From contig JAKTNV010000066.1 of NCBI GenBank assembly GCA_022747635.1, positions 621,501-685,500 on the forward strand: 64,000 bases of DNA, given 5' to 3'. Origin of the DNA: Hetaerina americana (lineage: Eukaryota; Arthropoda; Insecta; Odonata; Calopterygidae). The position numbers and the translations under genes were made by a program. The notes below the pieces were generated by a model. It had not been told where the DNA came from, made no database searches, and saw nothing but the letters and a program-made list of their open reading frames with translations. Each line of letters begins with the position of its first letter. Position 1 is the stretch's first letter. Shown in pieces: positions 42,621 through 53,365 of the stretch.

Positions 42621-43373
42621 CGAGGGTCATCCGGAAAGTAGTACCCGTTCGTGAAATAAAGACACAAAAGTAAATATTAACAAACATAAAAAATTTTATT
42701 TGAAAGAGGATACTTTAAACTACTTCTCAACATAATCTCCAAGCAAATTAAGGCATTTGTCATAACGTGTGACAAGTTTCTGTATTCCTGCTGCATAGTC
42801 CTTCGCCGCCAGCTCATTGAGATACGCGAGGGACCCATCTTGCACAAATTTTTGCATAATGCAGATGGTGTTTAACAATTTCATGAACAATTGTTCGAGA
42901 AACATTGGGAAAATGCTCACAGATGTCATCAATTGTGACGCGCCGATCGTTCCTCACGAATTCGTCAACTGAGCTCACCAGTTGGTCTGTAATGACAGAC
43001 GGTCTCCCCGAACGCTCATCTTCGTGTGTGTTCCCCCTCCCCATGTTGAAGTTGCGACACCACCGCCGAACAGACGACTCGTCCATTACATTGTCTCCAT
43101 ACACCTCCTTTAATTGGCGATGAATATCACATGGGCGAACGTTTCTTGCATTGAGGAATTTAATCACTGCCCTCACTTCACAACTGGCGGCGTTCTCAAT
43201 TTTTTTAAACATTGTAAACAATCACAGAAACAACACAGGCAATGCTAGCGTCACGCAACTTGGCTCAGAGAAGGCAGACAAGCCACTGAAGCTATCTGAC
43301 CTCGTCCAGCGGCTACTCGCGTCGTCAGCACTTCATGCGGCACGAACGGGTACTACTTTCCGGATGACCCTCG
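42621..43373 (-). mobile_element. mariner 4, internally deleted
   Basis: 753 bp; perfect ITRs starting CGAGGGTCATCCGGAAAG at both ends, TA duplications at 42619-42620 and 43374-43375. Confidence 0.95.
42720..43221 (-). pseudogene. mariner 4 transposase, catalytic core deleted
   Basis: The N-terminal helix-turn-helix part is open (42814-43221, 135 residues: VIKFLNARNVRPCDIHRQLK, ERSGRPSVITDQLV, ...VSRTIVHEIVKHHLHYAKIC, then ARWVPR). It then jumps to the C-terminus in another frame (LAAKDYAAGIQKLVTRYDKC, LLGDYVEK at 42720-42813). The three catalytic Asp residues are gone. The family differs from mariner 1 and 2 in ITR and sequence. Confidence 0.85.
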
Positions 43374-43521
43374 TATATACTATATATTGATATATGTATA
43401 TATATATATTTATATAGCAAGTTAACGTAAGGCAAAACGAAAAGGCCATGGCCAAATTGGACCACGAGGCCTCATACCATTCTCCCCAATCGTCCTATTG
43501 CTCTCCTCATTTCTCTTCTAG

Positions 43522-43632
43522 AAATACTATGAAATGGGTGTGAAGGTGAAGGAGAAGGATCCGAGGGAACTGCTGGACCAAATAGTCGAGCGGATAGACG
43601 GGATGCTGCAGAGGAAAGCCGAGGCGGTGAAG
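43522..43632 (+). CDS. calcium channel alpha2-delta subunit, following exon
   Basis: A 111-bp exon (37 codons, phase 0 at both ends) with acceptor TTTCTCTTCTAG and donor GTAAGC. It encodes KYYEMGVKVKEKDPRELLDQ... to ...DGMLQRKAEAVK. It continues the 39292 exon in frame and matches the helical VWA_N region of alpha2-delta: an amphipathic helix with L(V)..I...ID.ML..K..AV. The next exon (expected to continue with an acidic AA.. helix) was not located in the remaining 20 kb, so the following intron is long or lies among repeats I could not read through. Confidence 0.8.
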
Positions 43633-44269
43633 GTAAGCAGGCCCAGTACTCCACTCTTTATTAGGCTGTCCATTCAATCCGTCAAAAGTCCTTTCTACTC
43701 CTGCACTTCACAGTTGTGGCAGCGGTACCGCTGGCGGAGTTTAAAAGTGAAGAAGAAACTCTAAGCGCACGGTTACGATGATAGTCTCCGAAGCACTTCA
43801 TATTCATGAAAAAATCTCAAATTAATAATTTCTTATACTAATATGAGGGTTTATCTATTGGTTTGAGGTCAATCCCGACATTTACTGCGTTTTATTGTGG
43901 TTTTTCATAGTTTTCTTTCAAATTGGAGCTCGTTATTTTTCCTCAAAAAATATTTTCCAATCATAATGAAATACATTACATACGATCACATCTTCTTCTT
44001 GGCTTAAACAGGCATCTTTCGCCTTTGAGCATAATCCAATATCTACGAACCACGAGGTGTAACAAATTTGTCTTAGTATTTTATGCGACGGCCATATTGA
44101 TGAAAAAGACAACTGCTCTTGATTTATTATTTCAATTTAAAGGGACATGAATTAGAAACACAATAATATTCTATGAATCTCTATTGAAATTCCTCTTTCA
44201 CTGTTTTATTTGCACCATCAGTTTTTGACATTTAACTCCACCATGACGTAGTTTCTTCAAACTGTGGAC
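43633..44269 (+). other. start of the next alpha2-delta intron
   Basis: AT-rich sequence after the donor, with no further exon recognised. Confidence 0.5.
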
Positions 44270-44600
44270 GCTTATGAGAGACGTGGGTTTGGAAAAGATA
44301 AAATGGACCGAGAAGAAAAAAAATGACAAAGTACCTGGTATGACGGGCGAGAAGAGGGAGTAAGCACCCTATAGAGGATGAAAAATGGATGAAGGGCGTT
44401 GGAATGAATGGATGAAGGGGCGTTGGACGGGATGAAGGGAGGAAGGAAGTACTCAGAGATGAAGAGGGACCTGATGTAGAGTAGGTTGCTGGATTGTGTT
44501 TAGTCAGTTGTCACAACATATTTATTTGGTAAGATGTGTCCATCCAAAAACCTACTTCAACCGATAAATTATATTCAAATAATATAAACATATTAATATA
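44270..44600 (+). mobile_element. RTE-A LINE, 3' fragment
   Basis: Begins near the LRDVGLEKIKWTEKK region, has internal deletions, and ends with the family 3' UTR (GTGTCCATCCAAAAACCTAC, CCGATAAATTATATT) and an ATA-rich tail running into (TA)n. Confidence 0.8.
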
Positions 44601-44608
44601 AAGAAATC

Positions 44609-44780
<172 letters not shown>

Positions 44781-45128
44781 ATACACACATACATTCAAAC
44801 ACGAAATCCCGCCAAACGGCGAACAAATACTCATTCACGTGAAAATAGATATAAGGAAAAGGGATAGGAACACACATAAAGGACAAACACAGGAGAAGTG
44901 GGGAGGGCGGAATCAGGATATTGATCAAGCGTCCCAGTCTAGGAAATATTTTTACACTCGTGATATATGTACATAAACAATTATTTCTGTATGAATGTAA
45001 ACCTTTCCGCTAGTCACCACTCCTTTCAGCGTGTGTATTGAAGTATATGTAATAGTAATACTAGTAATTATATACATAATATATGTATGTGTGTAATTAT
45101 GTTCATATAAATGTGTGTGTAAATAGCA

Positions 45129-45646
45129 GTATTAGGAAGAGGTGTAAGGCAGGGTTGCCCACTATCACCGTTGCTGTTCAACCTGTATGCAGAGGATATG
45201 ATCCAAGAGGCATGGGAAGAACTGGAGGTAGGAATGAAAGTGGGCGGGGAATTCGTAAAATCAGTTAGGTTCGCTGATGACCGAGCTTTAGTTTGTCAGT
45301 CAGCCAAGGGGCTGCAAGCATTGCTGAGTGAATTGGAAATTCAGTGCGACAGGTATGGGATGAGAATCAGTATTAATATATCAAAGGTTGTGCCATTTTC
45401 TAGAAAGAAAAAGGCCAAGCTTAACATTAAAGTAGGAGGGCAAAAACTAGGTCAGGTAGAACAGTTAACGTATCTCGGAAGTGTTTTGGACCAACACGGT
45501 CAAAGTAGTAGGGACGTAAGGAGACGAATTGCGCTAGGCAAAGAGGTTTTCACAAGGAGGAGGGAGTTGATGACGGGGACTTTGAGTAAGGATGTTAAGG
45601 AAAGACTCGTAAAAACTTTGATATGGAGCGTAGTTGTGCGGAAACG
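45129..45646 (+). mobile_element. RTE-A RT fragment, sense half of a rearranged copy
   Basis: From RKRCKAGLPTITVAV (shifted RGVRQGCPLSPLL) through the catalytic SVRFADDRALVCQSAKG and NLYAEDMIQEAWEELE to KERLVKTLIWSVVV and the GAAACGT that precedes the ETW motif. It stops at 45646, where antisense 5' sequence begins. Confidence 0.85.
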
Positions 45647-46285
45647 TCTCGTCCCCGCCGCTGTATGTTATTCTATACTTATCACTCCAGTAATCCCCGA
45701 TATCTTTCCATCTCACATCGCATAGACCTAAAATATCTATATTTCCACTTTCCATCTCTCGCTTAACATTTTCCAATTTCCCTGCCCTCATCATTGTCCT
45801 AACATTCCATGTTCCTATTGTAACTAATTTCGTCTTCTTCTCCTGGGTCTTCTGCCATGCTGCTTCCGGTTTTCCCTTGCAAGGGTTTCGTGGGATGACG
45901 ACGGCGGAAGCCTTGCCTCCCCCGCTGCCGGACACGACACACGGCCGATTCGGAAATTGCCAGGACTCAAAATCTCTTTAGTGACCATCATATTTTTCTT
46001 GGGAATGATAATTGATGTGGTTTCCCGTTGCCTTCCTCAATAGTGTTTTTAACGTGACACCATCACTTACTGGCGGCCCCACTGGGGTCAGACGCTATTG
46101 CAGCCGCCTCACTGAGGACCAGACTCTGCGTGGACTACCTTTCGTCTGGCTCCTAACCTTCGACCTATCTGGCATGGGTGGCCCTACCAGGAGAAATAAT
46201 TATTACTCCCGCCAGCACAGCTCTAAGGGTCATCGGAACGCTCAAACCCTTCCACCACGTCAAGGTTGTAGTCCGGGGACGGATA
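45647..46285 (-). mobile_element. RTE-A 5' UTR and endonuclease start, antisense half
   Basis: The reverse complement matches 49484-50125 of the near-complete copy: the 5' UTR starting at the CCCCGGACTAC block, the N-terminal KKTKLVTIGTWNVRTMMRAG and NIDILGLCDVRWKDIG. Its outer (5') end meets (TA)n at 46285, as the 5' end at 49484 also does. Confidence 0.85.
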
Positions 46286-46294
46286 TATTATATA

Positions 46295-46365
<71 letters not shown>

Positions 46366-46387
46366 GTATAATGTATATATATATATT

Positions 46388-46418
<31 letters not shown>

Positions 46419-46490
46419 ATATATATATATAAATGTATAATGTATATATATATATTTATATATATATATATTTATATATATATATATAGA
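46286..46490. repeat. (TA)n array with AAATGTATAATG units
   Basis: TA repeats with two copies of AAATGTATAATGTATA and TATTTATATA variants. Confidence 0.9.
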
Positions 46491-46902
46491 TAGCGCGAGA
46501 GGATGGGAGTTTTGGCCCGATATATGGAAGGGTGTTAGCCGGGAGCAGCGGAAGGAAGAGCCGGGGTTGGGAGAAGGGCTGATTCACGGCGGGGGGGAGC
46601 GGAGTGTTTTTTCCGATGGTGCTATTTCCGCCCCTCGGGGGAAGGGGCGGTAAGCTCGGGTATCTTCACCTTCAAAGCGAGCTCCCCTCGTGCTAAGACA
46701 TACGGAGACGGTGCGAAATTCTCGCTTTAAGGCGGTTTAAGGGGTGCAGAAATACCCGCGTATGTGGCTGGGGAATTCCCTGGAGGATCCGGTACACGCA
46801 GGAAGGAACGCGCAGATTGGGTGAAGTGCAGGGGATGCCTTCGGGGGCGTAAACCGGAATCCCTTCGGCCATTGCTCCACCCACCGATCGCTCCATGTGC
46901 AC
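46491..46902. other. GC-rich segment, no gene assigned
   Basis: Markedly GC-richer than its neighbours (GGCGGGGGGGAGCGG, CCCCTCGGGGGAAGGGGCGG). Open frames are short and unrecognised. Confidence 0.4.
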
Positions 46903-47182
46903 AGGTAGTGTCAGTAGTTTTTATGGGAGGCGACTGCCAGCTGAGATCGTTTGCTCCATTAAGGAAGGACTGGAAAGGATGAAGGGTGGAGAGAAACCCG
47001 GCGTCGGCATAAGCCTACTCTTTACGAAAGGCGCCAAGGGGTCTGTAGCTTAATGTCCCATCCGACGGACGGCGTACTCACTCAAAGTGCCCTCCACACA
47101 GCACCTCAAGCAGGGATGGAGATGAAAAAATTCAACACCGCCGGGATTTGAACCCGGGCCACCGCAACATCTCGATCCACTT
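46903..47182 (-). mobile_element. tRNA-derived SINE, family 2
   Basis: Collinear with 17128-17445 (GGAGAGAAACCCGGCGTCGG, CCCATCCGACGGACGGCG, CACCGCCGGGATTTGAACCC). A deletion in the anticodon-loop side of the tRNA-like head. Confidence 0.85.
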
Positions 47183-47407
47183 CATATGTACAAGAAACAA
47201 ACCGATTGATTACTTAAAAAAATGCCAAATACTGGGATGCATTAAATTACAGTCATTCGAAAAGTATTCTTAAGTACCCAGTATAGTTTATCTTCTGTTG
47301 TTCAATTAAGGAATTAGTAAAATACATTACAGATTTCACCCAAGTTCCTCGTGGTGCGACGGTTTGGGTATCTACTTTACATCTTCGAGTGTTACAAGAT
47401 GTCACGT

Positions 47408-48332
47408 ACGTGGTCTGAGCAATAAATCGACGAATTGGAGCAATCTGGCCGCCATGACGCGGACTAAAGCCTCGCCACTAGCGGCGCTAGTTGACTGGGG
47501 ACCCAATGTGCCGTCTGTGCTCGGCGGATCGTCGAGCTGTGCGTATGGTGGCAGTTATGTTAGTTTCTGTTGTCATTGGTTTTACTGTTTGTCGAAAATG
47601 GAAATTGACAGAATCACGGAGCAACGAATCAACCTCAAGTGTTTTGGTGAAGTGCAGTAAAAGTTATTAATAAATTACTGAAATGTTGACAGCTGTTTAC
47701 GGTGATATTGCTCTGAAGAAAACATCCGTTTTCAAGTGGATTAAGCGTTTCAAAGAAGGCCGGCAAGTCGCCACGTATGATGATGCAAGACCGGGACGAC
47801 CTTCAACCTCCTGTGTTGACGACAACATTGATCGTGTGTGGTCCCTTGTCCTTACCGATCGTCAAAAAACAGTCCGAATGATAGCTGATGAACTGAATTC
47901 AGGAAAATCAACAGTGCACACTATTTTACTACCGACTATGACGGATGGATCCTTAACCATGACAATTCACCTGTATATTCAACATTGATTGTTCTCCAGT
48001 CTCTGGAAAAACATTCAATCATCGTGATCCTCGATCATCCTCATAATTCGCCAGATCTCGCCCCCCGCGACTCTTTCCTATTCCCAAAATGCAAAGATGT
48101 GATGAGGGGACATCATCGGGAAGATGTGGACGCGATAAAGAAACAACGAGAAAACTACAAAGCCTGAACTGCCAGGAGGACTTCCAAGGGTGCTTTAAAC
48201 GAGTTTAAAAAGAAGATTGAATAAGTGCATAGGCTACGAATGGACAGTACTGTGAAGGGGACAAAATCGATGTAGAATGATGTTTGCTAAAAAGTTTGCA
48301 AGGCCTCAGTTTGCGAAATTATTGGACAGTGT
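47408..48332 (+). mobile_element. mariner 2 relic
   Basis: Ends resemble the family ITR (GTGGTCTGAGCAATAAAT at the left; AAATTATTGGACAGTGTAG at the right, against TTATTGGATAGACC). Contains a transposase start MEIDRITEQRINLK at about 47599. Confidence 0.7.
47599..48270 (+). pseudogene. mariner 2 transposase, deleted and frameshifted
   Basis: The N-terminal part (47683-47988) reads MLTAVYGDIALKKTSVFKWI, RFKEGRQVATYDDA, RPGRPSTSCVDDNIDRVWSL and ...MIADELNSGKSTVHTIL. The first catalytic Asp block is deleted. D2 is a degenerate TMTDGSLTMTIHL. D3 remains as HNSPDLAPRDSFLFPKCKD (47985-48167). Several stops. Clearly the same family as 27686-34832. Confidence 0.75.
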
Positions 48333-49399
48333 AGCACAGTTATATGACATCCGGTGACACTGGAATGTACTGGCCATATGCCATTGAAGTTCGGTTATAA
48401 TAACTAGTTTTTTTCCTTCATTTTTTGAACATTTATTTACTCAAGAGACTGATACCATGATTTTATATTTGAATTTTGTTTCGAATTGAATTCGCAATTG
48501 CCCCAATGTTATGACTTCGGTGAAGACACTTTAAATGCAAGCGAACTCCAGTGCCCAAAGCAAAGCATAAGGAGTGAAATGAGATATCCAATGAATATAA
48601 ATTTTGCATTGAACACATTTCGAAAACCAATCGAAAGTGAACGTCCACAGATCATCGCTGATAACTTGATTAAATAATACGCAATATGGATACCCTGAAT
48701 GGACCCTTGCTGCGAGGACATCATCATTTATTTGCTCATCCATCATGGTCTCTCGCCAAGGAGCGAGGGGCTGGTTAGGGGAAAGCTTTCATAATGATGA
48801 GGGCTTGAATGTACCCTCATCGGATGACGTGTGGCCTTTATTCTACCGGCATCAGGAAACCTATTTCCGTCTCCGTCCAACATATCCAAGATTAGGGTCG
48901 GTTGGAAGATATAGGATCTCCTTGAAAGTTTACCACTGCTGAATAATCGAATAAGGTTCAGGGGTCATCGGTAACGGAGGCAGTTCACATGTAAGGTCCA
49001 AAGGAATTTGAAAATGATTGCAACTTTTTAAGTTAGCGTAAAAATGTGAGATGGTTGCACATTCGCGCAGCATAACAAGCAAACAACGCATTGCGTGTCT
49101 AATACGACTGTAATAACATTTGATAAATTATTAGCATTATGATAGTTAAATATTATTCACAATTATTCATTAATTAAACATTTAATGTAATTAATTGTGC
49201 CCTAGTCACCACCTATTCAGGTCTAGAAAACCCCCGTGGGGATAGCGGACGCTCGAATTTACCTCTATTTATTTATTATTTGTGAAATTCTTTTCAGGTT
49301 TACCAACATTCATGAGAAAATATATTCAGATTCATTGCAGAGAGATGAAGAATTAACATTTCCACTTGTTTTTTCTCAACGCCTTTCAGCCTATGGTTA

Positions 49400-49408
<9 letters not shown>
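48333..49408. other. no gene seen
   Basis: No recognisable domain or repeat. Short open frames only. Confidence 0.45.
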
Positions 49409-49465
<57 letters not shown>

Positions 49466-49480
49466 CATACATATATATAA
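49409..49480. repeat. (TA)n at the 5' end of a LINE
   Basis: GTGTGTATATATA...CATACATACATATATATAATATATT directly precedes the LINE 5' UTR. Confidence 0.95.
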
Positions 49481-49483
49481 TAT

Positions 49484-52400
49484 ATTATCCCTCCCCGGAC
49501 TACAACCTTCACGTGGTGGAAGGGCTTGTGCGTTCCGATGACCGCTAGAGCTGTGCTGGCGGGAGTCATAATTATTGCTCCTGGTAGGGCCACCTATGCC
49601 AGATAGGTCGAAGGTTAGGAGCCAGACGAAAGGTAGTCCACGCAGCGTCTGTTCCTGAATGAGGCGGCTGCAATGGCAACGGACCCCAGTGGGGAGGCCG
49701 GTAAGTGATGGTGTCACGTTAAAAACACTATTGAGGAAGGCAACGGGATACCACCTCAATTATCATTCTCAAGATTAACATGATGGACTATACAGAGACT
49801 TTGAGTCCTGGCAACTACGGGGCTCGGCCCAATCGGCCGTGTATCGTACCCGGCAGCGGAGGAGGCAAGGCTTCCGCGGTCGTCATCCCACGAACCACTT
49901 GCAAGGGAAAACCAGCAGCAGCAGGTCAGAGGACGCAAGAGAAGAAGACCCAATTAGTTACAATAGAAACGTGGAATGTTAGGACAATGATGAGGACAAG
50001 GAAATTGGAGAATGTTAAGCGGGAGATGGAAAGGGGAAATTTAGATATTTTAGGTCTATGCGAGGTGAGATGGAAGGAAAGCGGGGATTACTGGAGTGAT
50101 AAGTAAAGAATAATATACAGCGGTGGGGACGAGAGCCAACGAGGGGTTGCCATAGTATTAAATGAAGAGGTGGTAAGAAGCGTAGTCAACATAGAGCAGG
50201 TAACGGATAGAATACTACTAGTTGAGATAAAAGCAGAACCGACGAACTTAGTTATTTTTCAGGTATACATGCCACCGAGCAACCATAAGGAAGAAGAGGT
50301 CGATAGGATATATGATCAGTTAGAGGACATAATCGCGTGTGTTCCTGCAGGGAAACATTTGATAGTGATGTGGGATTGGAATGCAACGGTAGGCGAAGGA
50401 AGAGATGGTGACGAGGTTGGGGACTACGGTTTAGGCACGAGGAATGACCGCGGGGAGAAAGCAGTTGAGTTCTGCAGGAGACAGGGGTTAGTCATCACCA
50501 ACACTTGGTGTAGACACCACAAAAGACGCAGGTATACATGGAAAATGCCAAGTGACTCAGGAAGATATCAGCTAGATTATATCCTGGTTAGACACAGGTT
50601 TAGGAACAGTGTGATAAATTCGCACAGCTTCCCGGGAGCGGATGTAGACTCTGACCACAATTAGGTTGTTATGAAATGTAGCGTCCGTTTCAAAAGATAA
50701 GGCAGGGGCGGCGGGTTAGAAAAAGGAATATAGAAGCATTAAATGGTTTGGAAAGGAAGGAAAACAAACCGGCGGTTGAGGAAACCATGGAGGATGGTAA
50801 AGAGCTAAGTACTTTCGAAGAAAAATGGGAAAGTATCAAGAAAGGGTTGTCTAAAGACGCAAAAGGCACCGTTGGAACCGTTAACGCGAAAAGGACGAGA
50901 AACCATGGATCACAGATGAGATGATTACAAATATGGATGAGCGGCGAAAATGGAAAAATGTAAACCAAGGGTTAGTCAAAATAAATTACAAAGAGTTAAA
51001 CAATAAATTGAGGCGGGCAACAAATAAAGCAAAAGAAGCATGGTGGAAGACGTAGTGTTGGGATATGGAACGTTTGCAGAGGAAGGGTAAAATTGGTGCG
51101 CTGTACAGCAAAGTTAAATCTTTATCGGGAAGTAAGAAAGAAAGAGCTATGCTAACAGTTAGGGATAAGGCGGGTAAGGTAATAGTTGACACAGGGAAGA
51201 TCCAAGAGAGATGGTAGGAATGTATAGAAGAACTGCAGAGTAAATAACCAAGACCGACAAAGTTACGAACAGAAAAGGAACATGACGATGATGAAGATAG
51301 CTCAGGTGCAGGCATACTCGACGATGAGATAGAAAAGGCATTAAGGGAGATGAAACTAAATAAGGTCGTGGGGGTGGATAACATTCCAGAGGAACTATTG
51401 AAATGTTTAGGAAAATATGGGAGGAAGAGTGTTTATGGGCAGATTCGTAGTATACATGACGAAGGAATCTGGCCGGAAGACTTCATGAGATCAGTTTTAG
51501 TTACTATACCGAAAAAGGTAAAGGCTACATCATGTGAGGACTACAGGAAAATAAGTTTGATATCCCAAGCAGCTAAAGTTGTTGTTAGGATCATAAACAA
51601 AAGGATAGAGAGTAGGGCAAATCATTATTTAGGGGATGACCAGTTTTGGTTTAGGAAGGGGAGAGGTACGCGTGATGACATTGCAGTAATGATATTTTTA
51701 ATCGAGAGGAATATAGAATACAACCAGGACGTATTTGTTTTTTTCGTAGATTTCGAAAAAAACGTTTGATTGAGTGAATTGCGAAAAAATAATGAGTATA
51801 TTGAAGAAAATAAGAATAGATTGGATGGACAGGACGCTGATCCGCCATCTATACATGTCTCAGACTGCTCAGGTGTGAGTGGGAGTCCGGATGGGCAGTG
51901 TTAGGAGGAGGTGTAAGGCAGGGTTGCCCATTATCACCGTTGCTTTTCAACCTGTATATAGAGGAAATGAGTAAAGAGGCATGGGAGGAACCGGAGGTAG
52001 GAATGAAAGTTGGAGGAGAATCCATAAAATCAGTTAGGTTTGCTGATGACCAAGCTGTAGTTTGTCAGTCAGCCAAGGAGTTGCAAGCTTTGCTGAGTGA
52101 ATTGGAAATTCAGTGCGACAGGTATGGGATGAAAATCAGTATTAATAAAACAAAGGTTATGCGGTTTTCTAGAAAGGAAATGGCTAAGCTTAACATTAAA
52201 ATAGGAGGGCAAAAACTAGAGCAGGTAGAACAGTTTACGTATCTCGGTAGTGTTTTGGACCAACACGGTCAAAGTAGTAGGGACGTAAGGAGAAGAATTG
52301 CGCTGGGCAAAGAGGCTTTCACAAGGAGGAGGGAGTTGATGACGGGGACTCTGAGTAAGGATGTTCAGAAAAGACTCGTCAAAACTTTGATGTGTAGCAT

Positions 52401-52765
52401 AGCTATGTACGGCATGGAAACGTGGTCACTGAAGCAGGAGGATAGACGTAGACTGGAGGCTTTTGAAATGTGGATGTGGAGAAGAATGGAGAAGGTGAAA
52501 TGGACAGAGAAGAAAACAAATGAGGGAAGTACTTGGTATGGTGGGCGAAGAGAGGGGTTTGTTGGGAGCAATCCTATGGAGGCAGGGAAAGTGGATGAAG
52601 GGGGTATTGACCGGCAGTGGGATGTTGAAGACTGTAATAGAGGGGAGAATGTTAGGCAAATGAGGAAAGGGAAGCAACAGGACAGGGATGTTGGACGGGA
52701 TGAAGGGATGAAGAAAGTACTCAGAGATGAAGAAGGACCTGATATAGATAGGATGCTATATATAT
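49484..52765 (+). mobile_element. RTE-A LINE, nearly complete, with 5' UTR
   Basis: 5' UTR 49484-49779, then endonuclease, linker and RT in order. The 3' end is cut at about 52760, replaced by CTATATATATAGATTGG, so the roughly 100-bp 3' UTR is missing. It is the reference copy for the family here. Confidence 0.9.
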
Positions 52766-52767
52766 AG
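49780..52767 (+). pseudogene. RTE-A endonuclease-reverse transcriptase, lightly decayed
   Basis: Starts MMDYTETLSPGNYGARPNRP. The AP-type endonuclease has TWNVRTMMRTRKLENVK, LDILGLCEVRWKESGDYW (catalytic Glu), DWNATVGEGRDGD, RRRYTWKMPSDSGRYQLDYI and SDHN at 50164-50664; an in-frame stop lies at 50104. The RT has VGVDNIPEELLKCLGKYG, PEDFMRSVLVTIPKK, EDYRKISLISQAAKVV and FRKGRGTRDDIAV at 51350-51769, and RGVRQGCPLSPLL-type sequence with SVRFADDQAVVCQSAKE (catalytic Asp pair) and MYGMETWSLKQEDRRRLEAF at 51898-52767. A few frameshifts and stops break it into four segments. It was the protein that nicked target DNA and primed reverse transcription. Confidence 0.85.
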
Positions 52768-52869
52768 ATTGGATCTGTGCTTCTTTTGACTGTGTTTTGG
52801 GATGCTCACCTAGTTTAAGTGACCAATTTTCTAGAACGAGGGGAAACGGTCAATTCTTCTCATTATATA

Positions 52870-53365
52870 TAGATTCTAAAACCCCTCCGACGTCGAGTTT
52901 GTCGTTTTAAAGGCAGCAGCCTGGCGCCAATAATCTTGCAACATGACAACGCTCGTCCACACATCTCGTGCGCAACTGGAGAGACTTTGAGAAACCTGAA
53001 ATTCGAACCGATTCCACACCCTCCTAGTTCCCCCGATCTTGCACCTTGCACTTTTCATGTTTTTCCTTTAACTCAAGAGACACCTCAAAGGGTAATCATT
53101 TTACCTCGGACGATTAGGTGAAGGCAGCTGTCTAGTCCTGGATTCGAGAAAAGTCGGAAGAGTTTATCAGTGACGGAATGAAAAAGCTTGTTGCATGTAT
53201 GGAGAAATGCATTAGCCTTAACGGTGACTGTGTTGAAAATAAACGTATCAATTTGAAGCTTAATAATTGTAACTTTAATATGTACTTCACCCGATCTTGC
53301 TATTTGTTTTCGTTCGCGTACTACAGGCATGTGTGCATTACTTTTCAGCCAACCCTCATAATAAT
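52870..53365 (+). pseudogene. mariner-type transposase C-terminus
   Basis: Reads MQHDNARPHISCATGETLRN (D2), then LKFEPIPHPPSSPDLAPCTF and HVFPLTQETPQR (D3 region, Asp replaced by Thr), followed in another frame by ...KKLVACMEKCISLNGDCVEN. The right end TTACTTTTCAGCCAACCCTC resembles an ITR. The N-terminal half is missing. Confidence 0.65.

Larger units (their letters stand above)
39374..43521 (+). other. intron of the alpha2-delta gene, transposon-rich
   Basis: GT...AG intron of 4148 bp, phase 0. It contains TA microsatellites, a Penelope-like fragment, mariner copy B (antisense, apparently intact transposase), another Penelope-like motif and a deleted mariner. Confidence 0.7.
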
